Positions 1 through 9,101 of a stretch of DNA of 52,532 nucleotides are shown in pieces. The notes beneath the pieces were generated by a model. That model did not search any database. It was not told the DNA's origin and was given only the letters and a program-made list of their open reading frames with translations. Each line of letters opens with the position of its first letter. The stretch's first letter is position 1. This stretch comes from Bifidobacterium tissieri (GTDB lineage Bacteria > Actinomycetota > Actinomycetes > Actinomycetales > Bifidobacteriaceae). The stretch lies in contig NZ_MWWV01000017.1 in NCBI RefSeq assembly GCF_002259645.1, forward strand, positions 1-52,532, read 5' to 3'. A program made the position numbers and the translations under genes.

Positions 1-545
1 ATGAGCTGTGGGTCACCGACATCACCGAGTTCTCGATCCCCGCGGGCAAGGTGTACCTGTCGCCGGTGATCGACTGCTACGACGGCATGCCGGTCGCGTG
101 GACGATCGGCACCAGCCCCAACGCCGCGCTGGCCAATGGGATGCTCGAGGACGCGTGCGCCACGCTCAAACCCGGTCAGACGCCCGTCATCCACTCCGAC
201 CGGGGATGCCACTACCGGTGGCCCGAATGGATTCGCATCTGCACGGATCATGGATTGACGAGGTCGATGAGCGCGAGGGGCTGCAGCCCGGACAACGCCG
301 CCGCCGAGGGGTTCTTCGGCCGGCTCAAGCAGGAGTTCTTCCACAAGAGGAGCTTCCAGGGCGTCACGATCGACGAGTTCATTGCGATGCTGGACGAGTA
401 CATGGTCTGGTACCGGGACAAGCGCATCAAACTCGAATACGGGATGAGCATCATGGACAAGCGCATCCAGCTCGGGCTCGTCGCCTGAACACATGTGATA
501 TCGTTCTGAACGACCATTCAGACAACGAAGTCCAACAAAACGTCA
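1..545 (+). mobile_element. IS3-family insertion sequence, right-hand part
   Basis: Only the 3' part of the element lies in the window: the end of the orfB transposase gene and about 57 nt of non-coding DNA. The probable right end is near GTCA at 542-545, because the next in-frame codons already align with the Panacea family. The AT-rich stretch ACAACGAAGTCCAACAAAAC looks like a terminal inverted repeat, but its partner is outside the window, so the exact boundary is inferred. Confidence 0.6.
3..488 (+). CDS. IS3-family transposase OrfB, C-terminal part (5' end outside window)
   Basis: This is the integrase-like DDE transposase that cuts and joins the IS ends. The frame is open from the window edge, reading ELWVTDITEFS. 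The catalytic triad is visible: Asp in VTDIT, Asp in HSDRG and Glu in DNAAAEGFFGRLKQE. There are 35 residues between the second Asp and the Glu, the classic IS3-family DD(35)E spacing. The C-terminal part with YNxxR-like positions (MVWYRDKRIK) is also typical. The N-terminal helix-turn-helix part (OrfA and the start of OrfB) is missing only because the window starts here. Family assignment is secure. The subgroup is not. Confidence 0.9.
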   Translation, partial: ELWVTDITEFSIPAGKVYLSPVIDCYDGMPVAWTIGTSPNAALANGMLEDACATLKPGQTPVIHSDRGCHYRWPEWIRICTDHGLTRSMSARGCSPDNAAAEGFFGRLKQEFFHKRSFQGVTIDEFIAMLDEYMVWYRDKRIKLEYGMSIMDKRIQLGLVA

Positions 546-555
546 CCACCCCCAA

Positions 556-942
556 TTGCAAAAACTGGCATTCTATTCACAAGCGGAATCATTGTCCCGC
601 CATGGTCGTCCTCTTTTTGACGAGGACTTTCAGGCATGGCGTGGCGGGCCCGTATGCAGCCCCCTGTATGCGCAACACCGGGGGAAGTTTCTGATACGCG
701 ATGGTGAGCTGAACGGCGATATTGGCGTATTGAACGACAGCGAACGTGCCATCGTGGACTCCGTTTGTCAATCACTGTCGAACCTGACTGGCAATCAGCT
801 CAGCGCTCGAACCCACAGGGAATCGCCGTGGAAGGACGCCCGTAACGGACTGTCCGGTACTGCTCCAAGTAGCACCATAATCAGCAAAAGCTCCATAGCG
901 GAGTATTACCGGAATAATCCCGTCATCTCTGATATTTACTGA
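556..942 (+). pseudogene. Panacea-domain (DUF4065, SocA/GepA-like) protein, 5' end lost to the IS
   Basis: The 128-residue translation LQKLAFYSQAESL...GRPLFDEDFQAWRGGPV...LYAQHRG matches the Panacea domain, found in antitoxins of diverse toxin-antitoxin pairs and in phage and mobile genes. Family members normally have about 15-30 further residues before the LQKL motif. Here homology starts at codons 550-558, directly next to the IS3 end. An upstream in-frame stop at 496-498 removes any longer native start. TTG at 556 could start translation but has no convincing ribosome-binding site. No toxin partner is visible. I read it as a gene decapitated by IS insertion. A functional short form is not excluded. 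Confidence 0.65.
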
Positions 943-955
943 TCAATTCTCGTCC

Positions 956-1186
956 TCAATCCCAGTATCTGTACCATTGCTCGTTGAACGAGCATGTGGT
1001 TGCAGCGGAATCGATGATCTCGCTGCCGGTACCGCCATCGGCCGTGGTGTAGAACAAGTTGATGGCATCGTCTCCTAGGGGCATGGCGGCCACCACCGTA
1101 ACCGATTGATCCGGCATGATACCGGCAATGGCAACGCCCTGCTTGATGTCATCAAACGTCAACGCCATATCGGTCATATCGTCCAT
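956..1186 (-). pseudogene. N-terminal remnant of a large helicase-like protein
   Basis: This 76-codon frame reads LTFDDIKQGVAIAGIMPDQSVTVVAAMPLGDDAINLFYTTADG. That resembles the short N-terminal module of large SNF2/DEAD-type helicases of defence islands (FDDI.PG..V.G..P...VTVV.....G.DA...Y....G). After about residue 55 the resemblance ends and the frame stops, so no helicase motifs follow. It sits beside the IS-truncated Panacea gene and downstream of ispG, so the interval looks like a decayed accessory insertion. Family assignment is from memory of the motif and is tentative. Confidence 0.4.
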
Positions 1187-1345
1187 GCCGTTCCTTCCGC
1201 CAACTCACCGGATAATTCAACGGTACCCGGTATGACGGCCGGTATGGCGTATTGTCCGGCCTCGGACACGCAACGTATCGTACGGAAACGGCATTTTTAT
1301 AGTTGCCACCGTCCGCAGTCAGTAATCGTCCGCGGCGATCGACCG

Positions 1346-2620
1346 TCAGGCGTTGTGGTGCTTGCCGTCGGAGGTGATGGGCACGACGACGGGTTCGGTG
1401 CCGTCGAGCGTACGACCTTCGGATTCGGCCTGGTCCTTCATCCGTTCGGCGATCTCGTGGGCCTTGTCGAGCAGGGTGTCGACGATGCGATCCTCGGGCA
1501 CGGTCTCGATGACCTTACCCTTGATGAAGATCTGTCCCTTGCCGTTGCCGGACGCCACGCCGAGATCGGCTTCGCGAGCCTCGCCCGGACCGTTGACGAT
1601 GCAGCCCATCACGGCCACGCGGATCGGGGCGGTGATGCCCTTGAGTCCGTCGGTGACGGCGTTGGCCAGCTGGATCACGTCCACCTGCGCGCGGCCGCAG
1701 CTCGGGCAGGAGATGATGTCGAAGTGACGTGCGCGCAGACCCATGTATTCGAGCAGCTTGCATCCGACCTTGACCTCTTCCACGGGCGGGGCGGACAGGG
1801 ACACGCGGATGGTGTCGCCAATGCCTTCCGCCAGCAGTGCGCCGAACGCGAGACACGACTTGATGGTGCCCTGCCATGCCGGGCCCGCCTCGGTGACGCC
1901 GAGGTGCAGCGGCCAGTCGCCCTTGGATGCGAGCAGACGGTAGGTCTGCACCATGGTGATCACGTCGTGGTGCTTCACGGAGATCTTGAAGTCGTGGAAT
2001 CCGACGTCCTCGAACAGTCGCGCCTCCTTGAGCGCGGACGCGACCAGAGCCTCGGGGGTGGGGCCACCGTACTTGGCGTACAGCTGCTTGTCGAGCGAGC
2101 CAGCGTTCACGCCGATGCGCAGGCTGATGCCGGCGTCGGTGGCCGCCTTGCAGATGTCGGGACCCACCTGATCGAACTTGCGGATGTTACCCGGGTTCAC
2201 GCGTACCGCCGCACAACCGGCGTCGATGGCCTGGAACACGTACTTCGACTGGAAGTGGATGTCGGCGATCACGGGGATCGGCGACTTGGCGACGATCGAC
2301 GGCAGTGCGTCGGCGTCGTCCTGGCTCGGCACTGCCACACGGACGATGTCGCAGCCAGCCTGGGCGAGCTCGCCAATCTGACGGAGCGTGTCGTTCACGT
2401 TCGCAGTCACGGTGTTCGTCATCGACTGCACGCTGATGGGCGCGCCGCCGCCAACGGGCACGGGGCCCACCATGATGCGACGGGACTTGCGCCTCGGGTG
2501 CAGGGGGGATTCGGCGATGGACGGCTCCCCCGTCTTGCGGAACGGCTTGGCACCGTCCGCGGTCGTGGTGTTCTGTTCGTTCACGGTTACGGTCGTATTC
2601 GTTTCAGTCACGTCAGTCAC
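1346..2620 (-). CDS. ispG: 4-hydroxy-3-methylbut-2-en-1-yl diphosphate synthase (flavodoxin)
   Basis: IspG (GcpE) is the [4Fe-4S] enzyme that reduces methylerythritol cyclodiphosphate to HMBPP in the MEP isoprenoid pathway. The 424-residue protein has the N-terminal TIM-barrel signature ([15 protein letters not shown]) and the C-terminal cluster-binding cysteines in CPSCGR and GCIVNGPGE. Length is normal for the actinobacterial form with a polar N-terminal extension. The proposed start is a GTG overlapping the end of dxr by 8 nt, so the two MEP enzymes are very probably translationally coupled. The upstream order is DivIVA-like gene, dxr, ispG, all on the minus strand. Confidence 0.96.
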   Translation of the reverse strand: MTDVTETNTTVTVNEQNTTTADGAKPFRKTGEPSIAESPLHPRRKSRRIMVGPVPVGGGAPISVQSMTNTVTANVNDTLRQIGELAQAGCDIVRVAVPSQDDADALPSIVAKSPIPVIADIHFQSKYVFQAIDAGCAAVRVNPGNIRKFDQVGPDICKAATDAGISLRIGVNAGSLDKQLYAKYGGPTPEALVASALKEARLFEDVGFHDFKISVKHHDVITMVQTYRLLASKGDWPLHLGVTEAGPAWQGTIKSCLAFGALLAEGIGDTIRVSLSAPPVEEVKVGCKLLEYMGLRARHFDIISCPSCGRAQVDVIQLANAVTDGLKGITAPIRVAVMGCIVNGPGEAREADLGVASGNGKGQIFIKGKVIETVPEDRIVDTLLDKAHEIAERMKDQAESEGRTLDGTEPVVVPITSDGKHHNA

Positions 2621-3851
2621 GGTTGTTGTCTATCAGATGATCGGCCAGTCGGCGGGCGGTTTCCTCGAGTCGGCTCATTTCCTCCACGGACTCGAACAGG
2701 GGTGCACTCCTCAATTCGGCGTCCATCTCGTCGAGCACCTCGCGAACGGTGTCGACGATGCCGAGGTAGGGCAGTCGATGGTTGAGGAACGCGTGAACGG
2801 CCTGCTCGTTGGCCGCGTTGAGAACGGCCGTGTGCTTCTCCGACGCGGACAGGCAATGCCGGGCCAGGCTCACCGCGGGGAAGGTCTCGTCGTCCAGCGG
2901 CTCGAACGTCCACTGGGCGGCCTGCGTCCAGTCACACGGTTTGGCGATATCGCCCAGACGGTACGGCGCGGACAGGCCGAGCGCGATGGGCAGACGCATG
3001 TCGGGCGGCGACGCCTGGCTGATCGTGGCGCCGTCGCGGAACTCCACCATGGAGTGCACGATGGACTGCGGGTGCACGGTCACACTGATGCGGTCCGGTG
3101 GCACATCGAACAGTCGGCTCGCCTCGATAACCTCAAGTCCCTTGTTCATCAGCGTGGAGGAGTTGATGGTGACGACCGGTCCCATGTTCCACGTGGGGTG
3201 ATGCAATGCCTGTTCCGGAGTGACGTCGGTCAGTTCGCTGCGGTGCTTGCCGCGGAACGGACCGCCGGATGCGGTGACGACGAGTCGTTCCACCTCGCCG
3301 TGCGTGCCCGAGCGCAACGACTGCCAGATGGCGGAGTGCTCAGAGTCGACGGGATTGATCTGCTTGGCACGGATCTGCGCGTCGAACAGCAGATGGCCGC
3401 CGGCAACCACGGATTCCTTGTTCGCGAGGGCGAGCTGCGATCCGGCCTGCAGTGCGGCGATGGACGGTTCAAGACCGATCGATCCGGTGATGCCGTTGAG
3501 CACCACGTCCGCGCCGATGCCGGCGATATCGATGACCGCCTGATGTCCCGCAGTCGTTTCGACCCCGCTTGCCCCTTCTCGGGCGAGCGCCTCGCGAAGG
3601 GCGGGCAGTGCGGATTCGTCGTGCACGGCCACGTGACGGACGTGGAACTGCACGGCCTGACGGGCCAGCAGCTCCACATGGGCACCGCCGGCGGCAAGCG
3701 CCACGACGTCGAATCGTTCGGGATGCCGTGCGATGACGTCGAGTCCTTGGGTGCCGATGGAACCTGTGGAGCCGAGGATGGCGACGGTGCGATGCCAATC
3801 GTCGTTCTCGTTCGGCAGGGTCGGATCGGGGAAATCGGTTGTTGGTGTCAT
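2613..3851 (-). CDS. dxr: 1-deoxy-D-xylulose 5-phosphate reductoisomerase
   Basis: Dxr catalyses the NADPH-dependent rearrangement and reduction of DXP to MEP, the committed MEP-pathway step. The N-terminal Rossmann motif [16 protein letters not shown] and the substrate-loop region ([31 protein letters not shown]) are all present. I place the start at the ATG at 3851, preceded by AGGAG about 10 nt upstream, giving 412 residues. An in-frame GTG at 3875 would add eight residues. The 3' end overlaps the ispG start. The DivIVA-like gene ends 27 nt upstream, so the three genes probably form one transcript. Confidence 0.95.
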   Translation of the reverse strand: MTPTTDFPDPTLPNENDDWHRTVAILGSTGSIGTQGLDVIARHPERFDVVALAAGGAHVELLARQAVQFHVRHVAVHDESALPALREALAREGASGVETTAGHQAVIDIAGIGADVVLNGITGSIGLEPSIAALQAGSQLALANKESVVAGGHLLFDAQIRAKQINPVDSEHSAIWQSLRSGTHGEVERLVVTASGGPFRGKHRSELTDVTPEQALHHPTWNMGPVVTINSSTLMNKGLEVIEASRLFDVPPDRISVTVHPQSIVHSMVEFRDGATISQASPPDMRLPIALGLSAPYRLGDIAKPCDWTQAAQWTFEPLDDETFPAVSLARHCLSASEKHTAVLNAANEQAVHAFLNHRLPYLGIVDTVREVLDEMDAELRSAPLFESVEEMSRLEETARRLADHLIDNNRD

Positions 3852-3878
3852 GATCTGTGCACTCCTGTCAGACACGTC

Positions 3879-5588
3879 CTATCGCGTTTCCTTGTCGTCG
3901 TCCGGCGAGGGGAAGGTCAGGTTCGGAATATGGAAGTCCACCGCCGGGATCGAGCTTGTGTCGAGCAGGGTGGAGAAGTAGTCGTCGGGTGCGGATGCGG
4001 CGTTCGTTGAATCGGCGGACGTTCCGGTGGACGCAGGGCTCGATGCCGCCGCCGGGGTCTGTGTCGATGCCGTTGCCGCGGCCGGAGTCGACACCGAAGG
4101 CGTATGCGGCGTGAATGTCGATTCGACGGGCGAGGTTCCGACGACGCCGGATTCGATGGGCAGATAGCTGGTATGCCGTCCGTGATGGGCCGCGCCGGAC
4201 TCTTCCGATACGGGTGTGGCATCATATGTCGGATATGCCGGCGCGGTGTATGCGGCGGGTGCGGATTGCACGGGCTGGACCGGTGCAGCCGTTACGGGGG
4301 CCGGGGCGGCGTACTGTTCCGATGCCGAAACCGGCTGGGGCTGCGTCTGCGCGTGGAAGAACGGCGGCGTGGATGCCGTTCCGTCGAAAGTGAATTGTGA
4401 TGCGGCCGGTTCGACCGAACGCGGAATCGCAGTGGTCGGCGTTTCGTTGACCGACGCGGTTGCGTACTGCGCGTTCGTGGGGAACAACGGCGTCGATGTG
4501 GGGGCCTGTACCGGCGTCTGGCTTCCCACTGCAGCATTTTCCACCGCGGAATTCATCAGTCCGTTGAGGGATCCGGCAACCGCTGCGGCGGGCGTGTCCG
4601 CCGCGGGTGCGGTGTCGGCCAGACCGCTGAAGATCTCGGTTTCCGCCTCACGCAGGTTGGTGAACGAATCGTCGCGCTTGCGCTGCTGTTCCTCGCGCGC
4701 CTCGTCCACAACGGGTGCCACGGGGGTCGCGGCAACAGGTGCCGGAGTCGCCGGGGTGATGATCGGAGCTGCGGCGGATGCGGCCACGGTAAGCGGTTCC
4801 GGTCCGGACGGGGTCGCCGGGGCCACAGGAGCCACAGGTGCCGAAGACACCGGGAATGCTGGCGCAGGCTGTGCTGGGGTTGCAACGGGTTCGGTTGCAA
4901 CGGGCTGGGAAGCCGGCAGCGATGCACCACTCGATTGGAACAGCGCGCCTTCCAGACGGGAGAATGATTCGAGCCTCGCCAGCACCTGAATCGCACGATT
5001 CAGATAGGCGTCGACCTGACGTTCGCTATATCCACGCTTGCCGATGCGCTGGGTGAAGATGATGTTGGACACGCGGGTGGACGTCAGTTCGGCATCGAGC
5101 TTGCGCACGGCGTCGCTTTCGTGTTCCTCGGATTCCCCGAGTTCACGCCTGATCTTGCCGATCACCTGATTGACCAGTCGATCGACCTGCTTGCGATCGT
5201 AGGAGGGATGACGGGATGCGCCGGGCTCGAATCGGTCCTTTTCCGGACGGTCGGCACGACCGTAGAGGCTGTGTGCCAGCTGTTCCGTGGCGGCCCTCCA
5301 TGCCACGCGACCGAAGTGGGTCACATCCCATTGGGTCTGCTTGTCGACCACGGCCTTTTCCAGACGGTTGAGCGCCGCGTCGACCTGGGAGATCACATAG
5401 CCGTCCTTTTCCAAGGCGAACGACACGTTCTGGATGTCTTCCTGGCTCATCTTCGGCTCGTCGTCCTCATACAGGGTGTGGGCGCGTTCCAGAAATGCAT
5501 CCACCTGCCCGACGTCATAGCCCCACTTACGCTTGCCTGCGCGAGCGATCGTCGCGCTATTGCGCTCTGCCGCGGGCTTCCGTGCCAT
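3879..5588 (-). CDS. DivIVA-like multi-repeat protein with Ala/Pro-rich disordered tail
   Basis: The 569-residue protein carries several short DivIVA-type modules in its first 220 residues: GYDVGQVDAFLERA, GYVISQVDAALNRLE, SYDRKQVDRLVNQV and GYSERQVDAYLNRA. These modules belong to the actinobacterial DivIVA/Wag31-related domain family that recruits proteins to cell poles and septa. Residues from about 230 onward are low-complexity Ala, Pro, Thr and Ser, presumably disordered. The start ATG follows a strong AAGGAGG ribosome-binding site. No transmembrane segment is visible, and its exact role is unknown. Co-transcription with dxr-ispG is likely from spacing but no functional link is evident. 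Confidence 0.8.
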   Translation of the reverse strand: MARKPAAERNSATIARAGKRKWGYDVGQVDAFLERAHTLYEDDEPKMSQEDIQNVSFALEKDGYVISQVDAALNRLEKAVVDKQTQWDVTHFGRVAWRAATEQLAHSLYGRADRPEKDRFEPGASRHPSYDRKQVDRLVNQVIGKIRRELGESEEHESDAVRKLDAELTSTRVSNIIFTQRIGKRGYSERQVDAYLNRAIQVLARLESFSRLEGALFQSSGASLPASQPVATEPVATPAQPAPAFPVSSAPVAPVAPATPSGPEPLTVAASAAAPIITPATPAPVAATPVAPVVDEAREEQQRKRDDSFTNLREAETEIFSGLADTAPAADTPAAAVAGSLNGLMNSAVENAAVGSQTPVQAPTSTPLFPTNAQYATASVNETPTTAIPRSVEPAASQFTFDGTASTPPFFHAQTQPQPVSASEQYAAPAPVTAAPVQPVQSAPAAYTAPAYPTYDATPVSEESGAAHHGRHTSYLPIESGVVGTSPVESTFTPHTPSVSTPAAATASTQTPAAASSPASTGTSADSTNAASAPDDYFSTLLDTSSIPAVDFHIPNLTFPSPDDDKETR

Positions 5589-5711
5589 AGTATCGACCTC
5601 CTTGGCCGCATGATCATCCGGTTTGACTATAAGCCACCTTACGTGACTGCGCGGTCAATTGCGACGGGCGTTGCCGGCAAAACCGTAGAAAAAAACGCCC
5701 GGAAACACAAA

Positions 5712-5735
5712 GAACCGTTGAATTCTCAACGGTTC
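5712..5735 (-). terminator. Rho-independent terminator behind tRNA-Val
   Basis: A perfect 10-bp stem (GAACCGTTGA / TCAACGGTTC) with a 4-nt loop lies 5 nt past the tRNA 3' end. On the minus strand it is followed by TTTGTGTTTCC and then a longer T run, as expected for an intrinsic terminator. Confidence 0.75.
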
Positions 5736-5740
5736 AATCG

Positions 5741-5814
5741 TGGGTGATGAGGGACTCGAACCCCCGACATCCACCGTGTAAAGGTGGCGCTCTAACCAAC
5801 TGAGCTAATCACCC
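5741..5814 (-). tRNA. tRNA-Val (anticodon TAC)
   Basis: The reverse strand folds as a standard tRNA. The acceptor GGGTGAT pairs with ATCACCC, the D arm contains AGCTCAGTTGGTTAGAGC, the anticodon stem is CCACC/GGTGG around TTTACAC (anticodon TAC, reading GUA), and the T loop is GTTCGAGTC. The discriminator is A and no CCA is encoded. A strong hairpin terminator follows directly. Length is 74 nt. Confidence 0.95.
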
Positions 5815-5942
5815 GATCAGGCATCCACGCACTTCGGCGCGGCATGCCTTAAAAGAATACCATCCCGCCGGACAAAACCGAACATTGTCCACGCTCGCAT
5901 GTCCGACGGGGATGTTTTCCACGTGTTACATGGTATTGCGGA

Positions 5943-6362
5943 CTACTGCCGTCCCTTGCCGAAGGCACGCAGACGAACGGCGTTCCAATCGGAATTCAGC
6001 GTCTGCGGAGTGGCGGCGTTCATGCCGGAAGTCTTTGCGGCGTTCTCAATGGTGGTGGCGGCAGCGGCTCCCTCACGGCCAGGCTTCGGAGTGAGCACCC
6101 AGAAGGGGCCACCCTCGTTCAGCACATCCACTGCATCCATGATCGTATCGGACAGCGCATCCTCGTCATCGCCGTCACGCCACCACAGGATCACACCGTC
6201 GACAGGGGAATCATAATCCTCGTCGACCAAATCCTCGCCGGTGACGGATTCGATGCTTTCACGCACGGAGTCGTCAACGTCGTCATCCCATAGCCACTCC
6301 TGGACGATATCGCCGGAATGGAACCCAAATACGTCAGCCTCTTGCCTAGTAGTTTCAACCAC
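5943..6362 (-). CDS. DUF3052 family protein
   Basis: The 139-residue acidic protein reads VVETTRQEADVFGFHSGDIVQEWLWDDDVD at its start, typical of DUF3052. This is a small, conserved and functionally unassigned family of Actinobacteria. I choose the GTG at 6362 because homology begins there. The open frame continues to an ATG at 6416, but the extra 18 residues (RFVTALFVVCCYAVL) look like a chance hydrophobic extension rather than a signal peptide. Later segments ILWWRDGDDEDALSDTI and GGPFWVLTPKPGREG are conserved in the family. It lies downstream of the Lon-like protease gene on the same strand. Confidence 0.85.
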   Translation of the reverse strand: MVETTRQEADVFGFHSGDIVQEWLWDDDVDDSVRESIESVTGEDLVDEDYDSPVDGVILWWRDGDDEDALSDTIMDAVDVLNEGGPFWVLTPKPGREGAAAATTIENAAKTSGMNAATPQTLNSDWNAVRLRAFGKGRQ

Positions 6363-6437
6363 GAGAACAGCATAGCAACATACGACGAACAATGCGGTAA
6401 CGAATCGGCGCGACACGAACGGGGTTGTCGACCATGA

Positions 6438-7307
6438 TCATCCGACCGTGCAATGCGGAAGGGTATCCCCCTTGCCCTGACCGATCTTCACCAGCGCCTC
6501 GTACGCATCCGCAAGCGTGTCGACACGTACGTCGCGAATGCCGTCGGGCACGTGGCCGACCACCTCATCGCAGTTGTCCTTCGGGGCGAGGAACCACGTG
6601 GCACCGTCGCGTTTGGCGCCGATCATCTTCAGTCGGATGCCGCCGATGGGACCGACCTTGCCCTTGTCGTCAATGGTGCCCGTGCCGGCGATCGTCGCCC
6701 CACCTGTCTCGTCCGCCTCCGTCAGTTTGTCGATCGCGCCGAGCGTGTACATGAGTCCCGCCGAAGGGCCACCGATCTCGTCGACGTTCATGGAAACCTT
6801 CACATTTGAGGTGTCCATTCCTTGAGACGACAGGAACGCGAGCGCCTGCGACGAGGCCGAATCCTGCGCGCCGGTCATCTCCTGCTTCGCGTTGTCCGTG
6901 TACTCCTTGACGCTCTGTCCCGGCGGGATCACCGCCTCACGGGGCAATACTCCGGCCTGGGGATTGAACCATGCGACCAACACCTGCGCATTGACGGCCG
7001 GGGAGTTCACGCCGTAGCTGTTGACCGTGGTCAGCAGCAGCTTTCCCGAGTCCTTATACGTCTTGGCACCCGAAACCACGATCATCTGCTCGGCCTTGCC
7101 GTTCTCCACCGTGACCGTGCCAAGCACATCACGCGTGGGGCCGGGACCTTCGGTCACGAACGCGCTGGGCATGCACAGCATGACGATGCACAGCAGGGCA
7201 CCGACCAGCCCCAGGTGATACCGCAGTCCACGCCATTCGAGGCCAACATACGACGCAGCACGCTTCACCATGGTGCTTAGCGTGAACTTGCCGTGTCTGA
7301 AGTGCAT
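6438..7307 (-). CDS. Membrane-anchored Lon-like serine protease (S16, YlbL-type), no PDZ domain
   Basis: The 289-residue protein has one N-terminal transmembrane helix (about residues 31-48, HLGLVGALLCIVMLC). A C-terminal Lon-type protease domain carries the Ser-Lys dyad: Ser182 in EIGGPSAGLMYTLG and Lys227 in GPIGGIRLKMIGAK. YlbL-type proteins usually carry a PDZ domain between these parts and run to about 340 residues. Here the sequence goes from AVIPPGQSVKEY straight to the protease domain, so the PDZ is missing. The start at 7307 is chosen because GGAGG lies about 9 nt upstream. An ATG at 7316 abuts the ribosome-binding site. It faces outward by topology prediction. Confidence 0.85.
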   Translation of the reverse strand: MHFRHGKFTLSTMVKRAASYVGLEWRGLRYHLGLVGALLCIVMLCMPSAFVTEGPGPTRDVLGTVTVENGKAEQMIVVSGAKTYKDSGKLLLTTVNSYGVNSPAVNAQVLVAWFNPQAGVLPREAVIPPGQSVKEYTDNAKQEMTGAQDSASSQALAFLSSQGMDTSNVKVSMNVDEIGGPSAGLMYTLGAIDKLTEADETGGATIAGTGTIDDKGKVGPIGGIRLKMIGAKRDGATWFLAPKDNCDEVVGHVPDGIRDVRVDTLADAYEALVKIGQGKGDTLPHCTVG

Positions 7308-7426
7308 GTTCGGCATACCTCCAATACTATGGATGAAAAGACTTCCCGAATGCCTAGGGTACCCGGGCTGTCTTGACGATAATGGCCCCGGCGCACATCA
7401 CGCGCCATGCGAATGATGGTGAAGGT

Positions 7427-8935
7427 ATGGAAGACAACGAATTGCATCAGTGGCTTATCGAGGCCTTCGGCCCGATTCAGGGAGAGATGGCATGGAAGCA
7501 GTTCTCGTCACTGCCGGATTCGATTCGTGAGCAGATCATGAGTCAGGGCGTGGAAGGCCTGCCCAAGCCGTCCGAGGTACGCTCCCTGGCCGAGGCGCTC
7601 ACCGCCGGTGGTCTCAACTCCGTGGGGGACGTGCACCGCACGATGGAGGAGGGACCCATCAACGTCAAGCTCGCCCAATCCATCGCCCTGAACAAGACCC
7701 GCGACGCCGGATCGCAGACCATGGTCAGCGCCGAGGACGGCGCCGCAGCCCGCCGCGCACTCAGCGAGGCGAACCTGTGGCTGGACTCCGTGATCGAATT
7801 CGACCCGGTCAAGGGGCAGCCCGACGTGCTCACCCGAAGCGAATGGGTGGAGAAGACACTGCCGTCATGGGCGTCGTTCGCCGCCCCGGTTGCGGAATCC
7901 ATGAACGACGCGCTCGCCGCCGTACTCACCGAACGACTGGGCGGTGCGCTGAACGGCGAGATCTCCGGCATGTTCGCCGGTCCGGTGCCGATTCCGATCC
8001 CCGATGATCTCAAGGACCCGTCCACGCTGATGAAGCTGCTGGGCAACACGTCGTTCGCCATGCAGCTGGGCGGTGCCGCCGGCAACCTGTCCACCGAAGT
8101 GCATGGCAGCTTCGATCAGGGCATCGCCTTGCTGAAGAATCCCGCCGGGGCGCTGATTCCCGAGAACATCACGGCGTATGCCAAGGAGCTGGAGATCGAC
8201 CGCAACGAGGTGATGAGCTTCCTCGCGCTGCATGAGGTGGCCCATGCCCGTCTGTTCGCCTCCGTGCACTGGCTCATGCCGCGCTTCGAGGCGCTGATCG
8301 GCAAGTACGCGCGCGGCATCTCCATCGATCTGGATGCCATGGAGGAACAGCTGCGTGAGGCGGAGACGATGAATCCCGAGTCGATCGCCGGAGCGGTGAA
8401 CCTGACCAAGGTCGGCCTGTCCGACACCCCGGAACAGCAGGAGGCCTTGGCCGGATTGGAACGCCTGCTCGCTTTGGTGGATGGCTGGGTGGATTGCGTG
8501 GTATGGCGCGCCGGCATGGCGCACATCCCGCATATCGAACAGCTGCGCGAGATGATGCGCCGCGAGCGCGCGGTGGGCGGACCCGCCGAGCTGACCTTCG
8601 AATCGCTGCTGGGACTCAAGCTGCGTCCCAAGCGTCTGCGCGAAGCGGCCGATGTCTGGGAGTCGATCACGTTCGCCGAAGGTTCCGAGGGACGCGATGG
8701 CAAGTGGAGTCACCCCGACTTGCTTCCCGCGCTCGTCGACAAGCCCGCAACGGACGCTGCCGAGTCCGGCGATGGTTCCGATGATGCCGGCGCGACCGCG
8801 GGCGGTTCCGATACGAAGATCGATTGGGATGCCGAGCTGAGCAAGCTGCTTGACGAGGACAGCGGCAAAGACGACGGCGATCCTGACGACAACGCCCCCA
8901 GCGCCAATGACGATCCGTCCGACAACGACAAGTAG
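7427..8935 (+). CDS. Zinc-dependent metalloprotease (actinobacterial TIGR03624/DUF2342-like)
   Basis: The 502-residue protein contains an HExxH zinc motif, HEVAH at residues 269-273, inside SFLALHEVAHARLF. It also has the C-terminal segment ELTFESLLGLKLRPKRLREA typical of the actinobacterial family once annotated as F420-biosynthesis-associated. The final 60 residues are Asp/Ser-rich and presumably disordered. There is no signal peptide. The start at 7427 follows GGTGAAGG. The frame is open further up to 7373 but without a ribosome-binding site. It ends convergently with the helicase gene, with a 16-bp stem-loop between them. Substrate unknown. Confidence 0.85.
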   Translation: MEDNELHQWLIEAFGPIQGEMAWKQFSSLPDSIREQIMSQGVEGLPKPSEVRSLAEALTAGGLNSVGDVHRTMEEGPINVKLAQSIALNKTRDAGSQTMVSAEDGAAARRALSEANLWLDSVIEFDPVKGQPDVLTRSEWVEKTLPSWASFAAPVAESMNDALAAVLTERLGGALNGEISGMFAGPVPIPIPDDLKDPSTLMKLLGNTSFAMQLGGAAGNLSTEVHGSFDQGIALLKNPAGALIPENITAYAKELEIDRNEVMSFLALHEVAHARLFASVHWLMPRFEALIGKYARGISIDLDAMEEQLREAETMNPESIAGAVNLTKVGLSDTPEQQEALAGLERLLALVDGWVDCVVWRAGMAHIPHIEQLREMMRRERAVGGPAELTFESLLGLKLRPKRLREAADVWESITFAEGSEGRDGKWSHPDLLPALVDKPATDAAESGDGSDDAGATAGGSDTKIDWDAELSKLLDEDSGKDDGDPDDNAPSANDDPSDNDK

Positions 8936-9017
8936 TCAACACAGGCGGTCGTGACCGTATTCCGGCATTGGCATTCGAAAACGACGATTAATATCACCGG
9001 ATATCATCTCACCAGAA

Positions 9018-9056
9018 TGGGCTGGTGTTCCGCCATTGTCGCGGAACACCAGCCCA
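9018..9056. terminator. Bidirectional stem-loop between convergent genes
   Basis: A perfect 16-bp stem (TGGGCTGGTGTTCCGC with its complement) and 7-nt loop lie between the convergent metalloprotease and helicase genes. Flanking T runs are weak, so its strength as an intrinsic terminator is uncertain. Confidence 0.65.
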
Positions 9057-9101
9057 TCGTCATATTCGCCTTCCCTCCTATCGCGGGAAAACTCGGGAAG
9101 A

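Noticed and set aside
1106-2785. Long open frame on the plus strand across ispG, and similar long plus-strand frames over dxr, the DivIVA-like gene, ispG and the GH78 gene
   Set aside because: These are antisense to clear conserved genes and have Arg/His/Gly-rich, non-protein-like composition typical of shadow frames in GC-rich DNA.
6363-6416. Apparent signal peptide on the DUF3052 protein
   Set aside because: Family homology starts at the GTG at 6362. The hydrophobic stretch upstream is more likely a chance translation.
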